Of a stretch of 12,528 bases of DNA, positions 6,083 to 12,528 are shown one piece after another; position 1 is the first letter of the stretch; every line of letters starts with the position of its first letter. The stretch lies in the NCBI GenBank assembly GCA_905201285.1, contig CAJKNM010000045.1, forward strand, positions 1 through 12,528, in the 5' to 3' direction. Both the position numbers and the translations under genes were made by a program. Below the pieces are notes generated by a model. The model saw only the letters and a program-made list of their open reading frames with translations, did no database searches and was not told where the DNA came from. This stretch comes from an uncultured Eubacteriales bacterium. GTDB lineage: Bacteria; Bacillota; Clostridia; Monoglobales; Monoglobaceae.

Positions 6083-8929
6083 ATGAAGACCACAAAAAGA
6101 TTATTGTGCCTGGTGCTGTCGCTTGCGATGATTATCAGCTGTGCTGCGATGGTGACTGTTTCGGCAGAGGGTACGACAAAGAAATTAACAGATGTGAATG
6201 ACAGCGAGATTTACTATGATGCGGTAAATACGCTCAGCATCATGGGTATTATCAACGGTTATGAAGATGGAACATTCAAACCTAACCAGAATGTTACAAG
6301 AGCAGAGTTTACTGCTATGCTTATGAGAACACTTAAATTGGGCGATACCGGAAGCAAGAGCGCTGCCGGCTTACCGTTTAGCGATATAGATGATAACAAT
6401 TCCGATATCAACTGGGCTATTCCTAATATTAATACTGCATACGGCAAGGGTATTATCAATGGCTATGAGGACGGAACCTTCAGACCGAGCGACAATGTTG
6501 CTTATGAAGAAGCGGTTAAGATGATTGTTTGCACCTTGGGTTATGGCGCAGATATTGATGTGTCTGTATCGCCGTGGTATGCAAATTATATTTCGGTTGC
6601 AAGTCAGATAGGCATAACAAAGACCGCAAGCAAAATCGGTCAGGTTGAGACTCCTGCATCACGTGCTTGCATTGCTCAGCTTCTTTATGATTCGCTTGAG
6701 GTTAAGCTTGTTGAGAATGATAAAAGGACTGACAACACAATCCTCAGCTCATATCTCGGATATGTAAGGGGTACCGGTTCAATCTACTCAAACAATGTTA
6801 CAAGTCTTGCAAGTGCGGATGTAAATCTCCGCGATGATGAGATTCAGATTAATGGTAAGGATGATGACTCTAATACTTATGAGCTTCATACATATACTAC
6901 AACAGATACAAGCCTTAAAGACCGTCTCGGCTATGAAGTAGAGTATTATTACAAGAATGACGGTTCAAGTGACAGAACTCTTATGTTCTGCACACTTAAG
7001 GGTAAGGAACCAGTTGTTATAAATGCAAAGAACATTGAAACAAGCACATCCGATAACGGCCAGATTAAGTATTATGAAAAAGATACCGATGACAAGACTA
7101 AGAGCTTGTCGCTGGCTTCGGATAATAAGGTTATTTATAACGGAAAGTATACGGGTTCAAGCTTTAATGTGTCAAGTGACCTTCCTAAAGTCGGACAAGT
7201 TAAGGTTATAGACTCTGATAATGATGGAAGATATGACGTAATCGACATTACTTCTTACGATGTATACTATGTTTCGACAAAGGACACTTCCTCTACATCG
7301 ATTATAGATAATCTTGTAATGAAAGCAGAAAACAAGATTCTTACCCTTGATGTGGATAAAGACAGGAACCTCAGCATCGTAAATAAAGATGGAAAGACCG
7401 TTACATACAGCTCAATTTCAACAGGAAACATTATCTGTGTTGCAAAGAGCAAGACCGGTACGATTACCACAAAGGCTGTTGTTCTTACCGATAAAGTCAG
7501 CGGAACAATTTCTGCAACCGACGGTGATGACAAGGTTACCATCGGGGGTAAGGAATATAAATTCTCGGATGCTGCTCCGTGGATGAACGGCGGCACAACT
7601 CTTTCAAAGCCGCAGATGTCAGACAGTGGAACATACTATCTTGATATAAACGGCGACATTGTTGCATATTCAAAGAACTCTACAACCGAGACATTTAAGT
7701 ATGGTTATATTGAAGGCTATAGCGATGCGGGAAAGAGCTTTGAAAGTGATATTCAGTTAAAGATAATCAGCACCTCGGGCACAGAACAGCTTTCGACTTA
7801 TAAGAGCACAAAGGTTAACGGAACAACCTACAGTGACGGAAATGAAGTTGTTGACCAGCTGAGAAGTTCTGCGAATAACCAGAATACTGACAATCGCGGA
7901 ATTCAACAGCTTATTAAGTATACAACAAAGACCTCGGGCGGAACAAAGGTCATCGATAAGATTGTCACCGCTGAGCCGTCAGATAAGGGTAAGGAAATAG
8001 TTTCTGATCAGCTTAATATGCTTAGCACGGTTAGTGCAAAACATAATGCAGAAAAACTCACTTATAACAGTAACTCAAAAACGCTTGAAGGAAACGGTGT
8101 AAAAATTAACATTTCAAGTGCGACGGTGTTCTCTGTTCCTAAAACAGACGATAGAAGTAACTATGATTTATTTAAGAAGACTTCGGTTTCTACGAGCTTT
8201 AAGAACGGAAACGAATATGCGGTAGAGGTGTTTGATGTATCGCTCACAAATGCGGCGAAGGTTGTTGTGGTATACCTTTCTGATGCTACCAAGGCTGAAG
8301 AACTCGATTCTTCATCACCGGTTTATGTACTGAATGAGTTGTCACAGGGCAAGAATGACGGTGACACAATGGATCAGATTGTTGCTTTTAAAGCAACACC
8401 TACGGGTTCTGCTCAATCGACTACCGAGTGGGTATCGGATGATTCAAAGAATGTTAATTCCTTCAGCAAGGGTGATATTTTCAGAGCAGTTCACGATAAT
8501 GACGGGTACACCGTTCTTGACAGTGAAAACAAGCTTTATTCTATAGATGGATCAAATAATGATTATAAAATCACTTTTGATGCGAAGGATAAGGATAAGG
8601 ACATCAATAAATCTGAATTTGTTTCTATCCTCGGAAGTGTGGCGGCTATAGATAATACTGATACAAACACCATTCTTATTGCACCTGAAAAACTCGCAAA
8701 AGATGGTCAGTATGACGCCTCGAAAGCAATCAGCTTTAACATAAGCGACTTTGACAGCGCAAAGGGTATAATCTATGATACAACCGGCAGAAATCTTGAA
8801 ATTAAGGATACGACCGGTTCGGCTGCAGTCAGCGGTCTTGTGGCGCTTAGTGATGGTGCAGAACCGAGTCAGGTATTGATTTATATGTCAGAGGGTAAGA
8901 TTAAGCTTATCTGCGTACTGCCTAAATAA
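6083..8929 (+). CDS. Large secreted SLH-domain surface protein, candidate S-layer component
   Basis: This 948-residue protein has a Sec signal peptide (residues 1-28, cleavage near VSA/EG) and three N-terminal SLH repeats at about 33-87, 96-152 and 162-208. These should bind a secondary wall polymer outside the cell. SLH1 has GYEDGTFKPNQNVTRAEF with Arg73. SLH2 has VAYEEAVKM and no Arg, and SLH3 has SRACIAQL with Arg194. Residues 211-948 show no domain I can name. They are rich in Ser, Thr, Asp, Asn and Lys, poor in Cys, with alternating polar and beta-branched residues suggesting beta structure, and no sorting motif or C-terminal membrane segment. The gene has its own promoter and terminator and many favoured codons, consistent with high expression. 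It may be the main S-layer protein or one of several paralogues; this is inference. Start ATG 6083 follows GGAGG at 6070-6074. Confidence 0.92.
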   Translation: MKTTKRLLCLVLSLAMIISCAAMVTVSAEGTTKKLTDVNDSEIYYDAVNTLSIMGIINGYEDGTFKPNQNVTRAEFTAMLMRTLKLGDTGSKSAAGLPFSDIDDNNSDINWAIPNINTAYGKGIINGYEDGTFRPSDNVAYEEAVKMIVCTLGYGADIDVSVSPWYANYISVASQIGITKTASKIGQVETPASRACIAQLLYDSLEVKLVENDKRTDNTILSSYLGYVRGTGSIYSNNVTSLASADVNLRDDEIQINGKDDDSNTYELHTYTTTDTSLKDRLGYEVEYYYKNDGSSDRTLMFCTLKGKEPVVINAKNIETSTSDNGQIKYYEKDTDDKTKSLSLASDNKVIYNGKYTGSSFNVSSDLPKVGQVKVIDSDNDGRYDVIDITSYDVYYVSTKDTSSTSIIDNLVMKAENKILTLDVDKDRNLSIVNKDGKTVTYSSISTGNIICVAKSKTGTITTKAVVLTDKVSGTISATDGDDKVTIGGKEYKFSDAAPWMNGGTTLSKPQMSDSGTYYLDINGDIVAYSKNSTTETFKYGYIEGYSDAGKSFESDIQLKIISTSGTEQLSTYKSTKVNGTTYSDGNEVVDQLRSSANNQNTDNRGIQQLIKYTTKTSGGTKVIDKIVTAEPSDKGKEIVSDQLNMLSTVSAKHNAEKLTYNSNSKTLEGNGVKINISSATVFSVPKTDDRSNYDLFKKTSVSTSFKNGNEYAVEVFDVSLTNAAKVVVVYLSDATKAEELDSSSPVYVLNELSQGKNDGDTMDQIVAFKATPTGSAQSTTEWVSDDSKNVNSFSKGDIFRAVHDNDGYTVLDSENKLYSIDGSNNDYKITFDAKDKDKDINKSEFVSILGSVAAIDNTDTNTILIAPEKLAKDGQYDASKAISFNISDFDSAKGIIYDTTGRNLEIKDTTGSAAVSGLVALSDGAEPSQVLIYMSEGKIKLICVLPK

Positions 8930-8958
8930 GATAAATAAGGTGTGAAATAAAACTGACG

Positions 8959-8995
8959 CAAAAGGGTTTACGGCGTTTGTCGTAAATCCTTTTGT
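8959..8995 (+). terminator. Rho-independent terminator after the large SLH gene
   Basis: The ascending arm CAAAAGGGTTTACG (8959-8972) pairs with CGTAAATCCTTTTG (8981-8994) through 14 pairs including one G-U, around an 8-base loop. The T run is short (CCTTTTGTTAT), so termination may be incomplete. Confidence 0.8.
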
Positions 8996-9001
8996 TATAA
9001 T
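8993..9001 (+). promoter_or_regulatory. Possible extended -10 promoter for the VIT/VWA gene
   Basis: TGTTATAAT is a perfect extended -10 (TG, one base, TATAAT). It begins in the last bases of the preceding terminator. No good -35 is present at the right distance. A start near 9008 would give a leader of about 30 bases before GTG 9037. Confidence 0.42.
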
Positions 9002-9036
9002 CAAGATACATTAAATATAGAAAAAGCGGTGATTCG

Positions 9037-11037
9037 GTGAAGCTTTTGAAGGATATTAAAATTAAAGGCGAAATATTTTCCGAATATGTATTTTTAACAT
9101 ATGAGTTTGAGCTTGATAATACGTCTGACGGGAAAAATATTGATTATATATTCAGACTGCCGAACAACTCGCTGCTGTCGGATATGAAAATTATAGATGC
9201 GAGCGGAAAGCTGATTATGGCGAAGGTTGTTGCGGCGGCTTATGCGGCTCAGCTCGGCGAAACAAGCACCGTGGCGGTTTTGCGCTGTACGGAGAACGAC
9301 ACGTATCTGCTGTCTGTCACAGGAGCGGCGGCCGGTATGCGTGTGAAGGTGAATGTTTATACGTTAATGACAAGAAATGCTGAAGAAATCGGATTTATAA
9401 TTCCGCTTGCAGCAGGAAGCGGAATCGGAAACGCGGTCAAAAGTTTTGCTGAAATTGAACTGAATGCGGTCGGCGTGGAGAATACCACTGTATTTTCGCC
9501 CACTCATAGGATGGATACCGAGTATGTCGGAAACGGCGGGACACGACTGAGGATCAGAACGGGGAAAATACCGGCGGACAGAGACTTTAGCTTGAAAATG
9601 GCAGGGGCAAAGAATAAGAGCAGAATGATAATGTCAAATAACGGACTGATGGCAGACGCACTTTGTGTGGTGTATCCGAGCCCTGATTTTTATGAGGCGT
9701 GTAAAAGATATAGGAAGAAAATATTTTTTATCTTTGACAACACTTCACTTTTTATGGGTACGGCAAGAGCGGCGAAAGAGTTTATCCTATTCGCGGCACA
9801 GGCTTGTGGCAGAGAGTGCTCAATATCATATATTGACGGCAGTGGAATAGCCGTAGTAAATTTCAATGACAGTGACATTGAAAAAATATTAAGCGCTATC
9901 GATAGAAGCGGAGGAACGCTGAGTGAGCTGTTACAAAGGGCGGGCGAGAGAATTGACAGTGATACCATCCCGATATTGATTACCGATGACAGAAATGCTG
10001 ATGCTGACGCGGCAGAAGTAATAATGAGAAGTTTTAAAAATAGTGGAATATCGATGGTCAGATTCGGTGCCGTTTCAAGGAGGGACGAAGCTGCCGCCGC
10101 GGTAGAAAGGTGCGGTGGCAGTGTAAAAACAGTGTTTGGAATGGATGATGTAAGAAAAAGAGCTCAGGAAATAGTCAAGAGTGTTGATTTTTCTTCCATA
10201 GGCATAGATGTTGAAGCTCCCGGAACGGAAAAGGCGGCGATTATCGATTATCCTGATGAAATCGGTGACGGAATAGGGATATATCTTGATTATGGAAGCA
10301 GCTGTGCCTTTGGGCCGCTTTATGTGTATTGCGGCGGATATAGCGAAGAGATAAGATTCGAGAATATTGAGATGTATGACAGCTTTGCGCCAACGGGGCT
10401 TGTTTATGCAAGGCTAATGAGCAGACATCTGACAGAAAGACTTAGATATTGTGCGGCGGATGAGGTACAGAAGCTTCGCAAGGCTCTTGAAGCGATAGGA
10501 GTCAGATACTCAGCGGTAAATTCCGAAACCGCGTATATTGCTGAGTTTAACGGAGAGACAGCTGTGATTCGCGTGGCCATAGAAGATGCGTCCGTGTACG
10601 GGAACAGCGTTTTTAATAACAGAGCTTCGATGTTCAGTGAAGCTTATGAAGAATATACCGATGAGATGATACATCTTTGCACAAAGGTGCTTATAAAAAG
10701 TATGCGTTCCGATGGGGCGATATGTGCGGCCGGTGAGGTTGACGGAGATATTCGCCGCAGGCAAACACTAATCTGTATTTTAGCGCTCATTTCGGCGGAA
10801 CGTATTGAGCCGGACTGTGAATTTGTGAGGGCGGCGGAGAGATATATCGGGGAATATTCTGACGGAGAGCTTAAGTTTACGCGTGATGCGGAAGCGGCAA
10901 GAAAAGCATTGAAACCGATTTTTGGTGATAAATTTCAGGATATAGTCGGCGTTATGCCCGATTTATACACTTCGGCAAGGGTGGTTTATTTGTGCAAACA
11001 GACAAATAATAAACTTTTCGGAAAAACCCTTGACTAA
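9037..11037 (+). CDS. VIT/VWA-type protein with degenerate MIDAS
   Basis: A 666-residue protein whose architecture resembles bacterial inter-alpha-trypsin-inhibitor-like proteins. An N-terminal VIT-like domain (about 1-140) has the typical AAAYAAQLGETSTVAVL pattern and a following strand-rich stretch. A VWA-like fold (about 226-385) begins IFFIFDNTS and has GGT (Thr294) and ITDD (315-318). The C-terminal region has the VYARLMSRHLTERL then IGVRYSAVNSETAYIAE pattern, which in relatives reads like an LWAR-RI and YTSFVAV motif. The metal site DxSxS is replaced by Asp234-Asn-Thr236-Ser-Leu238, so the usual MIDAS is probably altered or lost. There is no signal peptide or membrane segment, so it is predicted cytoplasmic. 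The GTG start was chosen because it begins the VIT homology; its ribosome binding site is weak (GGTGA at 9028-9032). Function is unknown; a protein-interaction scaffold is plausible. Confidence 0.78.
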   Translation: MKLLKDIKIKGEIFSEYVFLTYEFELDNTSDGKNIDYIFRLPNNSLLSDMKIIDASGKLIMAKVVAAAYAAQLGETSTVAVLRCTENDTYLLSVTGAAAGMRVKVNVYTLMTRNAEEIGFIIPLAAGSGIGNAVKSFAEIELNAVGVENTTVFSPTHRMDTEYVGNGGTRLRIRTGKIPADRDFSLKMAGAKNKSRMIMSNNGLMADALCVVYPSPDFYEACKRYRKKIFFIFDNTSLFMGTARAAKEFILFAAQACGRECSISYIDGSGIAVVNFNDSDIEKILSAIDRSGGTLSELLQRAGERIDSDTIPILITDDRNADADAAEVIMRSFKNSGISMVRFGAVSRRDEAAAAVERCGGSVKTVFGMDDVRKRAQEIVKSVDFSSIGIDVEAPGTEKAAIIDYPDEIGDGIGIYLDYGSSCAFGPLYVYCGGYSEEIRFENIEMYDSFAPTGLVYARLMSRHLTERLRYCAADEVQKLRKALEAIGVRYSAVNSETAYIAEFNGETAVIRVAIEDASVYGNSVFNNRASMFSEAYEEYTDEMIHLCTKVLIKSMRSDGAICAAGEVDGDIRRRQTLICILALISAERIEPDCEFVRAAERYIGEYSDGELKFTRDAEAARKALKPIFGDKFQDIVGVMPDLYTSARVVYLCKQTNNKLFGKTLD

Positions 11038-11058
11038 ACTGCCGTATCGTGTTAAAAT
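11030..11058 (+). promoter_or_regulatory. Sigma-A-type promoter of the carA leader
   Basis: TTGACT (11030-11035), a 17-bp spacer and TAAAAT (11053-11058). The -35 box overlaps the stop codon of the VIT/VWA gene. Transcription should start near 11065, giving a leader of about 235 bases before carA. Confidence 0.78.
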
Positions 11059-11090
11059 ATAAGGAAGCAATCAGAAAGGGGATTTGAAAA

Positions 11091-11195
11091 ATGATAATCG
11101 CGGTTAAAGATAATAACGCTTTATTCGTTTCCAAATTCGACTTCTTTATTGCATCTGCCTACTATTGCAAGGGCGAATTATTTTTAAAAAAGTGA
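11091..11195 (+). CDS. 34-residue small ORF in the carA leader
   Basis: A strong Shine-Dalgarno (AAAGGGG at 11076-11082) precedes ATG 11091, and the frame closes with TGA at 11193-11195. The peptide begins MIIAVKDNNALFVSKFDFF and ends KGELFLKK. It is not enriched in arginine codons, so it does not look like a classical arginine-sensing leader peptide. It lies between a good promoter and a terminator that ends 62 bases before carA. It may be a regulatory leader peptide, a genuine small protein, or the N-terminal remnant of a decayed gene. I do not recognise its family. Confidence 0.55.
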   Translation: MIIAVKDNNALFVSKFDFFIASAYYCKGELFLKK

Positions 11196-11201
11196 TAGAA
11201 T

Positions 11202-11239
11202 AGGGCATTGGACTTTTGTTCAATAGCCCTTTGTTTTTG
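11202..11239 (+). terminator. Intrinsic terminator or attenuator upstream of carA
   Basis: AGGGC-ATTG-GAC (11202-11213) pairs with GTT-CAAT-A-GCCCT (11218-11230), with a single bulged A and one terminal G-U, around a TTTT loop. TTGTTTTTG follows. Because it lies after the leader promoter and before carA, it could act as an attenuator. I find no PyrR-type binding motif in the leader. Confidence 0.75.
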
Positions 11240-11299
11240 TCAGTCAGACCTTTTGGGTGAGAACATTTTACGAGAGTTAAATTTTGAAGGAGTGATTTT

Positions 11300-12355
11300 A
11301 TGCAGTCAAGGGTAGCTGAACTTATTCTTGAAAACGGGATGGGGTTTAAGGGAAAGGCTTTCGGTTATGTAAACGATGTTGTCGGTGAGGTTGTTTTTTC
11401 GACTTCGATGACAGGTTATCAGGAGGCTATCACCGATTTGTCGTTTTGCGGACAGATGGTGGTTTTGACCTATCCGCTTATAGGTAACTACGGAATCAAC
11501 CTTGAGGATATGGAGTCTGATAAACCGGCTCTTACCGCGCTTATTGTAAGAGAAAAGTGCGACTATCCGAATAACTTCAGAACAGAAATGGATTTGGATG
11601 GGTTCTTAAGACAAAACAGGATTGTGGGTCTTGAAGGAATCGACACACGAGCTCTGACAAGAATAATCCGTGAAAGCGGCTGTATGAAGGGAATAATTAC
11701 GACCGAGATAGGAATGCTGTCAGACCGTGCGCTGAAAGAACGGTTTGACAGCCTTGATAACTCGGATGTGGTAAAACGGGTAAGCACTCCTGAAGTCTAT
11801 ACAATTCCCGGTACGGGAAAGCACGTCGCATTTATTGATGCCGGTGTGAAAAAGGGAATCTTGCGTGAGCTTAAAAAGCGGGATTGCAAGATTACCGTTT
11901 TCCCGTATAATGCCACGGCTGACGAGGTTATGGCGGTTAAACCGGACCTTCTTATGATTTCAAACGGCCCCGGAGATCCTGAGGATATTCCCGAAACGGT
12001 TGAAACGGCAAGGGCGCTTATCGGAAAGCTCCCCGTACGCGGAGTATGTATGGGGCATCTGGTTATCGGACTGGCGATGGGCTGTAAGACGCGAAAGCTG
12101 AAGTTCGGTCATCACGGTGCGAATCAGCCTGTTAAAAACCTGAAAACAGGAAGGGTCTCAATCACTTCCCAGAATCATAACTATATTGTAGATGATCTCC
12201 CCGAAGAGCTTGAGGTTTCATACATAAATGTAAATGACGGGACCTGTGAAGGAATCTGCGGAAAGTCGGTAGACGTTCAGAGTGTGCAGTTCCACCCTGA
12301 GGCAAGTCCGGGACCGCTCGATACAAGAAACATATTTGACGATTTTTTAGCGTAA
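11300..12355 (+). CDS. carA: Carbamoyl-phosphate synthase small (glutaminase) subunit
   Basis: CarA hydrolyses glutamine and passes ammonia to CarB, which makes carbamoyl phosphate for arginine and pyrimidine synthesis. The 351-residue length is within the usual range of about 350-382. The N-terminal CPSase domain (about 1-140) shows STSMTGYQE, TYPLIGNYG and GLEGIDTRALTR. The class I glutamine amidotransferase domain (about 170-351) has SNGPGDP, the nucleophile Cys250 in GVCMGHL, and the His332/Glu334 pair in FHPEASPGP. The usual CxGHQ is CMGHL here, with Leu254 in place of Gln. TSQNHNY is intact. ATG 11300 has AAGGAG about 9 bases upstream. Downstream, carB begins 12 bases after the stop but is broken. 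Confidence 0.96.
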   Translation: MQSRVAELILENGMGFKGKAFGYVNDVVGEVVFSTSMTGYQEAITDLSFCGQMVVLTYPLIGNYGINLEDMESDKPALTALIVREKCDYPNNFRTEMDLDGFLRQNRIVGLEGIDTRALTRIIRESGCMKGIITTEIGMLSDRALKERFDSLDNSDVVKRVSTPEVYTIPGTGKHVAFIDAGVKKGILRELKKRDCKITVFPYNATADEVMAVKPDLLMISNGPGDPEDIPETVETARALIGKLPVRGVCMGHLVIGLAMGCKTRKLKFGHHGANQPVKNLKTGRVSITSQNHNYIVDDLPEELEVSYINVNDGTCEGICGKSVDVQSVQFHPEASPGPLDTRNIFDDFLA

Positions 12356-12367
12356 GGAGGTATGAGT

Positions 12368-12451
12368 ATGCCAAGAGATAACAGTATAAAAAAAGTTTTG
12401 CGGTTACAAACCGCAAAACTTTGCTTTTTTATATACTTTTGCGGTTTGTAA
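12368..12451 (+). pseudogene. carB: carB 5' fragment, interrupted after 11 codons
   Basis: Shine-Dalgarno GGAGG (12356-12360) sits 7 bases before ATG 12368. The first codons read MPRDNSIKKVL, the standard start of the carbamoyl-phosphate synthase large subunit, which normally continues as VIGSGPIVIGQ. Here the match ends at about 12400. The frame runs through a palindrome to a TAA at 12449-12451, adding 16 unrelated residues. CarB is about 1,060 residues long, so this copy is non-functional as read. The break may be a deletion, an insertion of an element that continues past the window, or an assembly error at a contig end. The carA-carB order and spacing show that carB should follow here. Confidence 0.8.
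12392..12430 (+). terminator. Palindrome 1: strong terminator-like hairpin inside the carB break
   Basis: A perfect 14-bp stem, AAAGTTTTGCGGTT (12392-12405) and AACCGCAAAACTTT (12409-12422), closes a 3-base loop ACA. GCTTTTTT follows, so it has the form of a Rho-independent terminator. Its left arm coincides with the last matching codons of carB. Confidence 0.75.
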
Positions 12452-12463
12452 CCGCAAAAGTAT
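12433..12463. repeat. Palindrome 2: inverted copy of palindrome 1
   Basis: ATACTTTTGCGGTT (12433-12446) and AACCGCAAAAGTAT (12450-12463) form a perfect 14-bp stem around TGT. Its 23-base core (12437-12459) is the exact reverse complement of 12396-12418, so the two palindromes can also pair with each other. No T-tract follows. It abuts a TTGACA at 12463-12468 that has no -10 partner. Confidence 0.85.
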
Positions 12464-12478
12464 TGACAAAGCTGAAAC

Positions 12479-12510
12479 AAAACGGAGCGGCATTGCCGCT
12501 CCGTTTTGCT
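12479..12510. terminator. Rho-independent terminator near the window end
   Basis: AAAACGGAGCGG (12479-12490) and CCGCTCCGTTTT (12496-12507) form a perfect 12-bp stem around CATTG. TTTTGCTTTA follows on the plus strand, and TTTTGTTTC on the minus strand, so it may work both ways. No gene ending just before it is visible on the plus strand. Confidence 0.8.
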
Positions 12511-12528
12511 TTATGATTGAAAGTTAAA

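Noticed and set aside
11060..11240. PyrR-binding or T-box leader upstream of carA
   Set aside because: No PyrR anti-antiterminator consensus and no T-box sequence could be seen; only a simple ORF plus terminator is supported.
12392..12463. CRISPR repeats
   Set aside because: There are only two units, in inverted rather than direct orientation, with no regular spacers and no cas genes in the window.
12463..12491. TTGACA at 12463 as a promoter for a gene beyond the window
   Set aside because: There is no -10 box 16-18 bases downstream, where a terminator stem lies instead.

Overview
The window looks like a contig from a Gram-positive, probably gut-associated member of the Clostridia. The EF-Tu, the two secreted SLH-domain proteins, strong AGGAGG-type ribosome binding sites, sigma-A-like promoters with 17-bp spacers and several Rho-independent terminators all point that way. 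I cannot name the genus. Composition is not uniform. Positions 1 to about 1005 are very A+T-rich (roughly 30% G+C on sampled lines). From tuf onward the DNA is clearly richer in G+C (about 45-50%) and uses different codons.

Layout: (1) 2-877, the 3' three quarters of metK, then a 28-codon ORF (924-1010) that looks like the start of a longer clostridial gene. (2) 1023-2225, tuf, with a bidirectional terminator shared with a convergent YpsA/DUF1273-type SLOG gene (2293-2781, minus strand). (3) 2782-3194, a 413-bp intergenic region with a divergent pair of promoters and a 9-bp hairpin. (4) 3195-4646, a secreted SLH-anchored N-acetylmuramoyl-L-alanine amidase with a terminator. (5) 4704-5942, a U32-family (TrhP/YrrO-like) protein. 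(6) 6083-8929, a 948-residue secreted SLH protein, a candidate S-layer or abundant surface protein, with its own promoter and terminator. (7) 9037-11037, a cytoplasmic-looking VIT/VWA-type protein with a damaged MIDAS. (8) 11030-11299, a promoter, a 34-codon ORF and a terminator forming a leader ahead of carA. (9) 11300-12355, carA, followed by the first 11 codons of carB, which then break into palindromic DNA and terminators.

Functionally, the middle of the window is a cell-surface block. The amidase and the large SLH protein carry the same lineage-specific trio of SLH repeats and so probably attach to the same secondary wall polymer. Their upstream regions share a near-identical 18-bp promoter element. 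The flanks are housekeeping genes: SAM synthesis, translation, tRNA modification, and carbamoyl phosphate for arginine and pyrimidine synthesis.

The strongest oddities are at the two ends. The metK-to-tuf transition combines a composition break, a truncated ORF and a tuf without fusA. carB stops matching its family after 11 codons. Either could be a genuine rearrangement or an assembly chimera, and this must be settled before anyone reads biology into those junctions. The best candidate for undescribed regulation is the carA leader. I did not find a convincing new multi-gene system.
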